Assembly (NCBI GenBank): GCA_014843695.1
Contig: CM026404.1
Span: 56,834,931-56,898,930 of the forward strand
DNA length: 64,000 bases
DNA from: Archivesica marissinica
Lineage: Eukaryota > Mollusca > Bivalvia > Venerida > Vesicomyidae
Direction: 5' to 3'
In this document: piece by piece, positions 1-10,450 of the stretch
Layout of the letters: each line of letters opens with the position of its first letter
Position numbering within the stretch: position 1 is the first letter of the stretch
Position numbers and translations under genes: made by a program
The notes under the pieces: generated by a model
The model's database searches: none
Told to the model about the DNA's origin: nothing
Seen by the model: only the letters and a program-made list of their open reading frames with translations

Positions 1-186
1 AAATATTGCTCATGGAATGTTTCGTCCTCTGAGAAAACGCAAGTGTTAGCGAACTACAATCGGTGCATGACATAATCACGAAATTACAAATGAAAAATAA
101 GTACGTTCTAACATTGCATGTAGATTGTTCATCTTCAATGCCAAGTACAACGTTAACGGCATTGCAAATCAGAACTGTACAAACAT

Positions 187-520
187 ATACATTCAAACCT
201 GTACTAAGCAGCCAGCCAAGGGAACCACAGAAAGTGGCTGTTAAGTAGAGGTTAAATGTATAATAAAACATATTGAGAATCTGTAAATTGGCTGCTTAAT
301 GTAGGCTGGTTGCTTAATATAGGCTGGCTGCTTAATGTAGGCTGGCTGCTTAATGTAGGTGGCCACAAACACAGATTTGACTGCACGACCCCATCCATTG
401 TTTCATATTGCATAAACAACATGCTTAATGTAGGCTGGCTGCTTAATGTAGGTGGCCACACACACAGGTTTGACTGCACGATCCCATCCATTGTTTCATA
501 TTGCATAAACAACACTAATT
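187..520 (+). mobile_element. TACAGTCAAACCTGT-type MITE, partly tandem-duplicated
   Basis: It starts ATACATTCAAACCTGTAC and closes at CAGATTTGACTGCAC (about 386), the same inverted ends as the elements at 34047-34374. The interior repeats GGCTGCTTAATGTA motifs. A segment of about 70-90 bp containing the right end is duplicated (351-421 and 443-514). Confidence 0.55.
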
Positions 521-659
521 AGAAATCTCAATTATATAAATACCTTTCCTCAGTTCGTAATGTGAGAAACTCAAGACAAGTAAGACAATATACTGCGTTA
601 TTTCAAATCTAATTTAAATTAATGCAAACAACTTTGACTATAATAGCCTGGACATAATA

Positions 660-981
660 TGTGAAAATGTTCATATTAAAAATGATGGAGGCATTTAATG
701 TTTACGGCTGGCAAACAACATTTTTAGACGTATCTATATGTTCTAAATCGTTCTAGACTGTTTGCCCGGCTGTATTTTCAACGCTTATCCAGTAAACCTG
801 ACAAATCCAAAATGGCCGCCAACGGAACTTGACAAATTCATTTTGAGCCGTATCTTTGGTGCCAATTATGGTAAAAACATAAATGAAACATCGTTTTGTA
901 TGTTTTCAGGTACACGGACTCCTTTGAGGTCATTATTTAACCCTCAATATGCCAATAAATCTATATGGCCGCCATATTAGA
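660..981 (-). mobile_element. Inverted repeat arm, left end of HEEADTR-element pair
   Basis: This is the reverse complement of 5640-5955 with many substitutions and small gaps. Shared landmarks are the TATGGCCGCCATATT palindrome near the inner end, CAAATCCAAAATGGC, GTCTAGACTGTTTGCCCGGCTG, and GTTTACGGCTGGCAAACAACA near the outer end. Confidence 0.7.
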
Positions 982-1740
982 GCATAATTTGATAAATAAT
1001 TGCGTGCGATTCATACAGATACTTATTTAAATTAGTGATTTAACTTCATCTAATGTCATCGTTCTGCTATGGGATATATTAATTGTCAATGATACAGTTA
1101 TATAATAGTATAATATAATAGTTTATTTTATGTCCCTATAAGCTAACTTTGTACAGGCATGCACATTAGCTTAGGGTAACTGAGTGCATGTACCATCGGG
1201 TAGACTGTTCCGACATTCATCGCCATGCATGTGACATTTGCAAGCTTTTGGAATGGGTGGTAGAGAGAGAGAAGTCGCGGTTCTAACTGTCCAGCTTAAG
1301 ATCCCCCAACCCATATCGGTTACAGTGTGAAGAACTGGAGAAGGCACGCGGGCTTGTAACCCGGCACTTGCTTAGTTCGCATGATGTGAAATCGTGTTGC
1401 ATCCGATAGTGTAGGTAGAGCTTGTTGTACTCGTCCTATACATACCAGTTTAACTCGTGCCTCGTCAGACGTGTCTGCTTCGGGTACTCCATATAGCTGA
1501 CATATGAACATCTCTGTAGATTTAATGGTGTCCTCTGTAAGTTGACCCTTCCACAGATTAATCAATCAAGTTGCTGTGGTGATGCTGGACGACACACCAT
1601 ACCGTATTCTTGCTGTGTCAACTGAGTTGACAAACACTGTCACATTCGGTGATTGTGTGAAAAGCTTGTATAAATTCCTATTTTACACTAATAAACACAA
1701 ATATCCTCTATGTCTCTATGTGTGGGGGTTTCATATGAGC
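981..1740. other. No intact gene; only the left pseudogene fragment
   Basis: Apart from the minus-strand HEEADTR remnant, this stretch is unremarkable AT-rich DNA with no convincing coding, RNA or repeat signal. Confidence 0.4.
1320..1600 (-). pseudogene. Degenerate HEEADTR-type mobile-element protein, 3' part (left copy)
   Basis: On the minus strand this reads WKGQLTEDTIKSTEMFICQL, then YGVPEADTSDEARVKLVCIG, then LPTLSDATRFHI. It continues the protein exactly where the right copy at about 5500 fails (GKGNVTED against KGQLTED). It is therefore the downstream part of the same kind of gene in the opposite orientation. Only about 80 residues remain. The inverted terminal repeat at 660-981 lies on its 3' side, mirroring the right copy. 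Confidence 0.5.
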
Positions 1741-1744
1741 TATA

Positions 1745-3240
1745 TCAAACGCCTGACCATCAAACAGCAATATACTATAGCAGTAGTGTCCATAACCAAC
1801 GCCTGACCACCCATCAGCAATATACTACAGCAGTAGTGTCCATAACCAACGCCTGACCATCAATCAGCAATATACTATAGCAGTAGTGTCCATAACCAAC
1901 GCCTGACCACCAAACAGCAAGATACTATAGCAGTATTGTCCATAACCAACGCCTGACCACCCATCAGCAATATACTATAGCAGTAGTGTCCATAACCAAC
2001 GCCTGACCATCAATCAGCAATATACTATAGCAGTAGTGTCCATAACCAACGCCTGACCACCAAACAGCAAGATACTATAGCAGTAGTGTCCATAACCAAC
2101 GCCTGACCACCAAACAGCAAGATACTATAGCAGTAGTGTCCATAACCAACGCCTGACCACCAAACAGCAATATACTATAGCAGTAGTGTCCATAACCAAC
2201 GCCTGACCATCCATCAGAAAGATAATATAGCAGTAGTGTCCATAACCAACGCCTGACCATCCATCAGCAATATACTATAGCAGTAGTGTCCATAACCAAC
2301 GCCTGACCACCAAACAGCAAGATACTATAGCAGTAGTGTCCATAATCAACGCCTGACCACCCATCAGCAATATACTATAGCAGTAGTGTCCATAACCAAC
2401 GCCTGACCACCAAACAGCAAGATACTATAGCAGTATTGTCCATAACCAATGCCTGACCACCAAACAGCAAGATACTATAGCAGTAGTGTCCATAACCAAC
2501 GCCTGACCATCCATCAGAAAGATACTATAGCAGTAGTGTCCATAACCAACGCCTGACCATCCATCAGCAATATACTATAGCAGTATTGTCCATAACCAAC
2601 GCCTGACCACCAAACAGCAAGATACTATAGCAGTAGTGTCCATAACCAACGCCTGACCATCCATCAGAAAGATAATATAGCAGTAGTGTCCATAACCAAC
2701 GCCTGACCATCCATCAGCAATATACTATAGCAGTAGTGTCCATAACCAACGCCTGACCACCAAACAGCAAGATACTATAGCAGTAGTGTCCATAATCAAC
2801 GCCTGACCACCCATCAGCAATATACTATAGCAGTAGTGTCCATAACCAACGCCTGACCACCAAACAGCAAGATACTATAGCAGTAGTGTCCATAACCAAC
2901 GCCTGACCACCCATCAGCAAGATACTATAGCAGTAGTGTCCATAACCAACGCCTGACCACCAAACAGCAATATACTATAGCAGTAGTGTCCATAACCAAC
3001 GCCTGACCACCAATCAGCAATATACTATAGCAGTAGTGTCCATAACCAACGCCTGACCACCCATCAGCAAGATACTATAGCAGTAGTGTCCATAACCAAC
3101 GCCTGACCATCAATCAGCAAGATACTATAGCAGTAGTGTCCATAATCAACGCCTGACCACCCATCAGCAAGATACTATAGCAGTAGTGTCCATAATCAAC
3201 GCCTGACCATCCATCAGCAAGATACTATAGCAGTAGTGTC
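1745..3240. repeat. 50-bp minisatellite, about 30 copies
   Basis: The unit core is CATAACCAACGCCTGACCAC followed by AAACAGCAAGATACTATAG and CAGTAGTGTC. Two common variants (CCATCAGCAATAT and CAAACAGCAAGAT) alternate. The edges are sharp. Confidence 0.95.
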
Positions 3241-3689
3241 AGTGTTGCTAAGTACCATTTTAATTTACCTTAAGCCGTGTCTACCCAATTTCTAAGCTGA
3301 GCTACCAGACTTACACGTAAAATAGAAACCCTTCAATTATCTACTCGGTTTTTAGGATCCTTGACCAATGTTGATCTCTTGTACACATTTCACATTTGTT
3401 AATCAAATCAATAGTCTACCTTACTTACTCGCTTATAATTTGTATCTACATATTACGTCCTCAAAGTGGCTTCCTATCTTATAAGCGAGTGATAAAAAAA
3501 TAATTGTTTTTAAATCAATTTGTTCCGACTCAATAATTGATGACTTTATATCGAAATAGCTCATAGGATGTAGCAAAAGCATATACTTTTATAGCTCTGT
3601 GAACTGAACTTGTCTGTAGCATCTTTTTACAAAGTATTCTGCTCCAAGTATCGACTCCTGGATGGAGACAGTGACAATATCCTTGTTGA
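3241..3689. other. Unassigned sequence between two arrays
   Basis: AT-rich and non-repetitive. I see no gene or RNA signal. Confidence 0.35.
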
Positions 3690-4072
3690 TCCTGTTGTGT
3701 AGTGTATCAACTTTGTTTTGGAACACTCCATGCTGCTTCAGATATGTTGCTCCTGTTGTGTAGTGTATGTTTTGGAACACTCCATGCTGCTTCAGATATG
3801 TTGCTCCTGTTGTGTAGTGTATGTTTTGGAACACTCCATGCTGCTTCAGATATGTTGCTCCTGTTGTGTAGTGTATGTTTTGGAACACGCCATGCTGCTT
3901 CAGATATGTTGCTCCTGTTGTGTAGTGTATGTTTTGGAACACTCCATGCTGCTTCAGATATGTTGCTCCTGTTGTGTAGTGTATGTTTGGAACACGCCAT
4001 GCTGCTTCAGATATGTTGCTCCTGTTGTGTAGTGTATGTTTTGGAACACGCCATGCTGCTTCAGATATGTTG
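3690..4072. repeat. 54-bp minisatellite, about 7 copies
   Basis: The unit includes GGAACACTCCATGCTGCTTC and AGATATGTTGCTCCTGTTG. Because 54 is a multiple of three, open frames run through it on both strands; these are not genes. Confidence 0.95.
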
Positions 4073-4880
4073 TCATTATTGCTTCATCTCCATCATCTTT
4101 CATCCTCCTTTCTTTGGTACACTCCGTGTAGGTATAGACGTCATCATCCATGAAACATTTGTGAAGACACTATCTTGGTACGTCCCCGCTCTTACTTCCA
4201 GTGGCATTCAACTCTGGTTTGGAGAAACTTGATTGCATGCTTGACCACACTATTTCCCTGCTGGAACTCATGCATGATGTCTGGAGTTTGGCCACGGTGC
4301 ATAGTTTGCACGGTCATATCTGAATAAGAATGGAAGCATACGCATGAAAGCATACAGGTGGATAATCCATGACGCTGTACCCTGGTGAAGTAGAGTAAGA
4401 TATTGACCGTCACCTGATTTATGCGTACATGTCTTCTTCTTTTAGACATTAGACAAAATGAAGGATGGGCTGGTGGAACCTCTCGGATAACAGGGTGACT
4501 ACCATCTGTGATGTAGCTTAAGTGACTGACAATGGCCCAAGTGGATCTAGTTCTGCACTAAGCTCAACATCCACAGTACAGGTGTGCACTCAGTTGCGGG
4601 AGTAGTAATTGCCACAAGGTCTGCAATATGAGATTGTGTGCTCGCATTTCACGAGCATAACCGTTGCTGGTTTGTGGTGCATTGGCAGGCAATGCATTGC
4701 ATTCTAACCACAACTCACACGGGTCACATTTGTCCATGTGGAGGCCATGAACGCCAAAAAAGTTCATTCCTATATGCCGTCATCCAATGCATGGTGTTAG
4801 GATATCCTTGTAATGGTCAACAAACCACTTCAGTTCCATCACCTTCGGATATAGGCCTCGTCAACTGTTAGGAATGGGAG
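4073..4880. other. Probable degenerate 5' part of the right HEEADTR element
   Basis: Short scattered open segments on + (for example GTLRVGIDVIIHETFVKTLS at about 4110-4170) may be remnants of the upstream part of the same mobile protein. No continuous frame exists. Confidence 0.25.
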
Positions 4881-5600
4881 CCACCTTTCAGAGGATTGAT
4901 GTTACGTTTGATCGTTGCAAATCAGAGTCCAAATAAAGCAGAAACGTGGACAAAGCGCAAGAAAGGAGAAGGATCAGGGCGACGTCAAATCGGAAGTTAG
5001 TCAGTTACGCTGCCATCTGACTGGTTCAATTTCATGGCACTCGAAGATAACAAAGCAGATTTGCATTGTTACTGTCCAACTATCTGATCGATCACAGCCC
5101 TAGTTGTCAAACAATGGTTGTTGCTGGAGGATGCTCAGAAGCGACGATCGTCAAGTCTTCATTACTAGACCTGTCCATGCTTGAGGTCGATCACGAGGAA
5201 GCTGATACACGTCTAATGTTGCACTGTATTCATGCTAATATGGAGTCGATGGTTGTGTTGGTACGCGATACCGATGCTCTTGTGTTGCTGCTCGCTCACT
5301 ATGACAACGTGGGATGTACGAATCTGCTGATGAACAAATCCAAAATATATCCGAGTACATGATATGTGTCGTCAGCTACCAACGGAGCAAGCATCATCAC
5401 TTCTAGCGTTTCATACAATCGGTGGATGTGATAGTGTTTCTCAACTCAGTGGACGCAGCAAGCAGACGGCATGATGTGTCTTCCAGCATCACCACAGTAA
5501 CTTGCGGTATCTCGGGAAGGGCAACGTCACAGAAGACTCCCTCCCTCTCTCTCGCTCATCATAACCATGCTATTATGTTGAAGTTAAATCGTAGCTGTAT
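4880..5600 (+). pseudogene. Degenerate HEEADTR-type mobile-element protein (right copy)
   Basis: Broken frames on the + strand read LPSDWFNFMALEDNKADL, then VVAGGCSEATIVKSSLLDLS, then VDHEEADTRLMLHCIHANME with VRDTDALVLLLAH (5066-5362), then LPTEQASSLLAFHTIGGCDS (5379 on), and finally RYLGKGNVTED. Together these are the ordered landmarks of a multi-copy protein family seen in many invertebrates and fish, usually uncharacterised and probably carried by a mobile element. Several frameshifts and a stop separate the blocks, so it is dead. The terminal repeat 5640-5955 follows directly. Family recognition rests on remembered motif order; the function is unknown. Confidence 0.6.
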
Positions 5601-5639
5601 GAATCGCAAGTAATCATTGCTCAAATTGGCACTAATATG

Positions 5640-5955
5640 GCGGCCATATTGATATTTTGGCATATTCAGAGTTAAATAATGATCTCAACGGATTCCTTGT
5701 ACCTAAACACATACAAATATATGCTACATTTATGTTCTTACCATGTTTGGTACAAAGTTATGACCCAAAATGAATTTGTTAATTTTCGGTGCCATTCAAG
5801 CCATTTTGGATTTGTCACGCCTATGGGTTAACCGTTAGAAATACAGTCGGGCAATCCAACTAGATCAATTTAGAACATATAGATACGTCTACAAATGTTG
5901 TTTGCCAGCCGTAAACATGAAATGTATCCACCATTATCATTTTCTGAAATGTGAC
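5640..5955 (+). mobile_element. Inverted repeat arm, right end of HEEADTR-element pair
   Basis: This is the counterpart of 660-981 in opposite orientation. It begins with the same ATATGGCGGCCATATT palindrome right after the pseudogene remnant and ends in CCAGCCGTAAACATG and a degenerate tail. Both arms lie at the 3' side of their pseudogene, so this is the 3' end of one element family, present twice. Confidence 0.7.
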
Positions 5956-6105
5956 TTAGTCTATAAGCATTAACAATAGGAAGATGAACAACATCATACG
6001 AGTCTGTAATTCGAGATGTTGTGACATGTTGCAATATATATTGCATTAACTTTGATACCAAGGCTATCGTTCTATCATTAGAAATTCACATGTAATATCA
6101 GTCAA

Positions 6106-7980
6106 TGTTGAAATGCTACCTAGGGTCGTGTCAAACCTAGGAATGTTACCGAGGGTCGTGTCAAACCCAGGAATGTTACCTAGGGTCGTGTCAAACCTAG
6201 GAATGTTACCGAGGGTCGTGTCAAACCTAGGAATGTTACCGAGGGTCGTGTCAAACCTAGGAATGTAACCGAGGGTCGTGTCAAACCCAGGAATGTTGCC
6301 GAGGGTCGTGTCAAACCTAGGAATGTTACCGAGGGTCGTGTCAAACCTAGGAATGTAAACCGATGGTCCGTGTCAAACCTAGGAATGTACCCGAGGTCCC
6401 GTGTCAAACCCAGGAATGTTACCGAGGGTCGTGTCAAACCTAGGAATGTTACCGAGGGTCGTGTCAAACCTAGGAATGTAACCGAGGGTCGTGTCAAACC
6501 TAGGAATGTAACCGAGGGTCGTGTCAAACCCAGGAATGTTGCCGAGGGTTGTGTCAAACCCAGGAATGTTACCGAGGGTCGTGTCAAACCCAGGAATGTT
6601 ACCGAGGGTTATGTCACGCCCAGTAATGTTACCGAGGATTGTGTCACGCCCAGGATTGTTACCTAGGGTCGTGTCAAACCCAGGATTGTTACCTAGGGTC
6701 GTGTCAAACCCAGGAATATTACCGAGGGTTGTGTCAAACCCAGGAATGTTACCGAGGGTTGTGTCAAACCCAGGAATGTTGCCGAGGGTTGTGTCAAACC
6801 CAGGAATGTTACCGAGGGTTGTGTCAAACCCAGGATTGTTACTGAGGGTTGTGTCAAACCCAGGAATGTTACTGAGGGTCGTGTCAAACCCAGGAATGTT
6901 ACCTAGGGTCGTGTCAAACCCAGGTATGTTACCGAGGATTGTGTCACGCCCAGGATTGTTACTGAGGGTTGTGTCAAACCCAGGAATGTTACCGAGGGTT
7001 GTGTTAAACCCAGGAATGTTGCCGAGGGTTGTGTCAAACCCAGGAATGTTACCGAGGGTCGTGTCAAACCTAGGAATGTTACCGAGGGTCGTGTCAAACC
7101 TAGGAATGTAACCGAGGGTCGTGTCAAACCTAGGAATGTAACCGAGGGTCGTGTCAAACCCAGGAATGTTGCCGAGGGTCGTGTCAAACCCAGGAATGTT
7201 ACCGAGGGTTATGTCACGCCCAGTAATGTTACCGAGGATTGTGTCACGCCCAGGATTGTTACCTAGGGTCGTGTCAAACCCAGGATTGTTACCTAGGGTC
7301 GTGTCAAACCCAGGAATATTACCGAGGGTTGTGTCAAACCCAGGAATGTTACCGAGGGTTGTGTCAAACCCAGGAATGTTGCCGAGGGTTGTGTCAAACC
7401 CAGGAATGTTACCGAGGGTTGTGTCAAACCCAGGATTGTTACTGAGGGTTGTGTCAAACCCAGGAATGTTACTGAGGGTCGTGTCAAACCCAGGAATGTT
7501 ACCTAGGGTCGTGTCAAACCCAGGTATGTTACCGAGGATTGTGTCACGCCCAGGATTGTTACTGAGGGTTGTGTCAAACCCAGGAATGTTACCGAGGGTT
7601 ATGTTAAACCCAGGAATGTTGCCGAGGGTTGTGTCAAACCCAGGAATGTTACCGAGGGTCGTGTCAAACCCAGGAATGTTACCGAGGGTTATGTCACGCC
7701 CAGTAATGTTACCGAGGGTTGTGTCACGCCCAGTAATGTTACCGAGGGTTGTGTCAAACCCAGGAATGTTACCGAGGATTGTGTCACGCCCAGTAATGTT
7801 ACCGAGGATTGTGTCACGTCCAGGAATGTTACCGAGGATTGTGTCACGCCCAGTGATGTTACCGAGGATTGTATCACGCCCAGTAATGTTACCGAGGATT
7901 GTATCACGCCCAGTAATGTTACCGAGGATTGTGTCACGCCCAGTAATGTTACCGAGGATTGTGTCACGCCCAGGAATGTG
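6106..7980. repeat. 30-bp minisatellite, about 62 copies
   Basis: The unit is GTCGTGTCAAACCCAGGAAT plus GTTACCGAGG. Later copies change AAACC to ACGCC and GGA to GTA. Both strands are open in some frame because 30 is a multiple of three. An internal block of about 0.5 kb is repeated at an offset of exactly 600 bp (about 6571-7075 and 7171-7675). The array stops in the body of a reversed family-E SINE. Confidence 0.95.
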
Positions 7981-8090
7981 TGTGAGGTGCCTTGCTCAAT
8001 GACACTACATGCGTGGCCTGACCGAGTATCGAACCCGGAACGGTTCGATTCCAAATCCGACGCTCTACCACTGGACCACGGACGCCACAC
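7977..8090 (-). mobile_element. SINE family E, truncated copy
   Basis: Reversed tRNA-like head (TGGACCACGGACGCC at the 3' edge, B box in GAGTATCGAACC) and the start of the body (CTCAATGACACTACATGCGTG). It matches 51323-51415 in inverted form. The body is cut off where the 30-bp array begins. Confidence 0.8.
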
Positions 8091-8095
8091 CTGTT

Positions 8096-8135
8096 ATTAG
8101 GGTCAGACGGGGGGGGGGGGGTCGAACCCACAGCT
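8096..8135 (-). mobile_element. Fragment of SINE family A with long G run
   Basis: ATTAGGGTCAGACGG plus a G tract and GTCGAACC correspond to the head-body junction of family A in reverse. Confidence 0.5.
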
Positions 8136-8322
8136 AAATTTAACAGATGGTATACATATATATTGACACCATTAAAAATACCTGTTCACATTTATAATGA
8201 ACGTTACTTTTAATAGGCACATTTTAGAATTATGGATTTTACTATCAAGAAAATAACCCTTCACATATTGAACTGATTTACCCAATAGTTCGCACATGTT
8301 GTTACTAAATGTGCATACAGAC

Positions 8323-8614
8323 GGATCTGTAGTCCAGTGGTAACATACTGGACTGGTAATCCAGGGATCGCTGGTTCGATCCCTCGTCTGACCCTACTAA
8401 AATTAACAGTCTTTCAGATGGGACTTTAAACCGAGGTCTGGTGTCGGTGCTGTACAGCGTGCATGTAAAATAACCAGAGGAGACACTGGAATGTGTCTCT
8501 GTCTGTATCATTGCACTATCCTCCAAAAATCGAAAATGACTAATCTGTTCAGGAGGCGTCGCTCATATGGGCAACCGGTAGCGACGATACATAAACGTAA
8601 AACACACACACAGT
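8323..8614 (+). mobile_element. SINE family A, full-length copy
   Basis: The tRNA-like head (GGATCTGTAGTCCAGTGGTA, B box GGTTCGATCCC) has anticodon-loop sequence CTGGTAA, which would read GGT. The body contains TCTTTCAGATGGGAC and GTATCATTGCACTATCCTCC. The tail is the hairpin CGTCGCTCATATGGGCAACC / GGTAGCGACG, then ATACATAAACGTAAA and a CA run. Confidence 0.88.
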
Positions 8615-9321
8615 GACCTTGAATTTTGACCAAAAATAGTCCGATTTCAGAAATTATTTATGTATGCGTAAATAAACACTTCAAACAATAGCATTTCTCG
8701 AATTACGTCAACATTTTTATACACATTTATTTTAGCTCGATTGCGAAACAAGTTATTTCAACTTATATAAATCACTCTCGAGACCTCATTCCTGATGGAA
8801 TCCATCGCCACGAGGGAGAGAGAAGAGGCAACGTGGAATTTAAATGCCTTGCCTAAGGGCACAATCGTAACGGCTCTATGCGGGGCTCGAACTCCGGACC
8901 GTTCGCACCTGACGCGAAAGCGCATCCACTGCGCTATCACGACTTCAACATTTTTAACCTTCGCATACACATACGACGACTAATGCTCTACACTCACTGT
9001 AAGTCTCCACCCCAACAGTGACATTGACCCTGAATATTTCCCCAAAATATTCTGATTTCAGAAATGAGTTATGCGTAAAAAAGAACTCAGCATTATTATT
9101 TCTCAAAATCCGTCAAAATTATTGCTTCGATACTTCGCATACACATCCGAGAACTATTTTTCTACACCCACACACAGTAAGTCCCAACCCCATTGACCTT
9201 GATTGTTGGCCAAAAATGGCGTTATGCGTCAAAAACCCTTTCTCAAAATCCGTCAAAGTTATCCGAATACACACCCGTGAACTACACCCCACAGTAAGTC
9301 ACCACCCCAAGGGTGTTCCAT
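8615..9321. repeat. Degenerate tandem repeat of about 180 bp, about three copies
   Basis: Recurring blocks are CAGTGACCTTGAATTTTGAC, TCTGATTTCAGAAAT, TTATGCGTMAAAA, TCTCAAAATCCGTCAAA and CACAGTAAGTCMCAACCCC. Copies are strongly diverged and the first is split by the SINE B at 8720-8944. Confidence 0.6.
8720..8944 (-). mobile_element. SINE family B, full copy with 12-bp target-site duplication
   Basis: The reversed head (GCGCTATCACGACTT, B box region GGGGCTCGAACTCCGG) would carry a Leu-type CAG anticodon. The tail is TTTAGCTCGATTGCGAAACA. TCAACATTTTTA at 8708-8719 is repeated at 8945-8956, a typical LINE-mediated target-site duplication. The element interrupts one copy of a degenerate ~180-bp repeat. 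Confidence 0.9.
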
Positions 9322-9530
9322 AATGAATCTCTATACACTATATTTCTAGAACTTGCGGGGACTAATTTTCTTAGAGAATATAATTTTGATTTGTCCTTCA
9401 CCTTCAAATCTATGTTTCGCCTTTCGACATATACTGTCTAAATATTTCAATCTGTGTGTGTTTGAAGCATTCAATTTAAAGGCCCTTTTAGCTTTTAGAA
9501 AATCTATTTACCATGCAGTTTAAATGATAT
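9322..9530. other. No feature seen
   Basis: Short non-repetitive AT-rich DNA between a degenerate repeat and a SINE. Confidence 0.3.
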
Positions 9531-9803
9531 ATTTACGTTTATTTATCGTCGCTACCGGTTGCCCATATGTGCGACGCCTCCTGCATATATTAGTCATTTT
9601 AGATTTTTGGAGGATAGTGCAATGATACAGACAGAGACCCATTCCAGAGTCTCCTCTGGTTCTTTTACATGCACGGTGTAAAGCACCGACACAAGACCTC
9701 GGTTTAACGTCCCATCTGAAAGACTGTTAATTTTATTAGGGTCAGACGGGGGATTGAACCTGCGATCCCTGGATTACTAGTCCAGCGTGTTAGATCCGTC
9801 TGT
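9531..9803 (-). mobile_element. SINE family A, reverse copy
   Basis: The reversed tail (TTATCGTCGCTACCGGTTGC), body and head (GATCCCTGGATTACTAGTCC) are all present. The head is slightly damaged (TTAGATCCGT). Confidence 0.85.
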
Positions 9804-10078
9804 ACTATAAACTAAATACTCAATATAAGTTTCATTTACGTGACAATGAATCAAGGTCACCTGAATGATCTGTATGATCTCACAGACTATAGTAGTATCT
9901 GAGCAAGTGTATCGGTATGATATAATATCATGTTCTCCAATCCAAGGAGAACGATGTGGTAGATCAACGTCTGTGTCACGTCGTGTTCGTACGCATCCTT
10001 TGTCTGACCTTGGGTCATATATCCAATTTTCATATGACCTTGGTCCATATCGAAACTACTTTGCGTGTGTGTTTTACG

Positions 10079-10152
10079 CAGTTTCTTAACGAGGCTGGTG
10101 CACCAAGTACTTGTTAACCGCTGGAGCATGCACAGGAAAGATGTGGTTAGGT
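10079..10152 (+). mobile_element. Fragment of SINE family D
   Basis: GCTGGTGCACCAAGTACTTG and TTAACCGCTGGAGCATGCAC match the body of family D. It runs directly into the tail of a reversed family-A SINE. Confidence 0.65.
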
Positions 10153-10386
10153 GTGTGTGTGATTTACGTGTATTTATCGTCGCTATCGGTTGCCCATATG
10201 AGCGACGCCTCCTGAATAGATTAGTCATTTTATATTTTTGGAGGATAGTGCAATGATACAGACAGAGACCCAGTCCAGAGTTTCCTCTGGTTCTTTTACG
10301 TGCACGGTGTACAGCACTGACACGAGACCTCGGCTTAAAGTCCCATCTGAAAGACTTTTCATTTTTATTAGGGTCAGACGGGGGGT
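10153..10386 (-). mobile_element. SINE family A, reverse, head truncated
   Basis: The tail hairpin and body are complete in reverse. The tRNA-like head is lost after GGGTCAGACGGGGGG. It lies 65 bp upstream of the acceptor of the first recognised exon. Confidence 0.83.
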
Positions 10387-10450
10387 TTGAGGTTATGTAT
10401 ACAGTATTTGTCTCTATTTGTAAATATATATATATATATTATATTTACAG

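Noticed and set aside
762..980. 72-codon + frame
   Set aside because: It lies wholly within a dispersed inverted repeat arm and is not conserved in the other arm.
1745..3240. CRISPR-like regular repeats
   Set aside because: Units are contiguous with no unique spacers, in an intron-bearing animal sequence. The same applies to the other arrays.
4192..4449. 85-codon minus-strand frame
   Set aside because: No recognisable motif, and it lies in a region that reads as a decayed mobile element on the other strand.
6180..8002. Open frames on both strands with repeated VSNPGMLPR or TRPSVTFLGL peptides
   Set aside because: The 30-bp unit is a multiple of three and stop-free, so frames on both strands are expected by structure alone.
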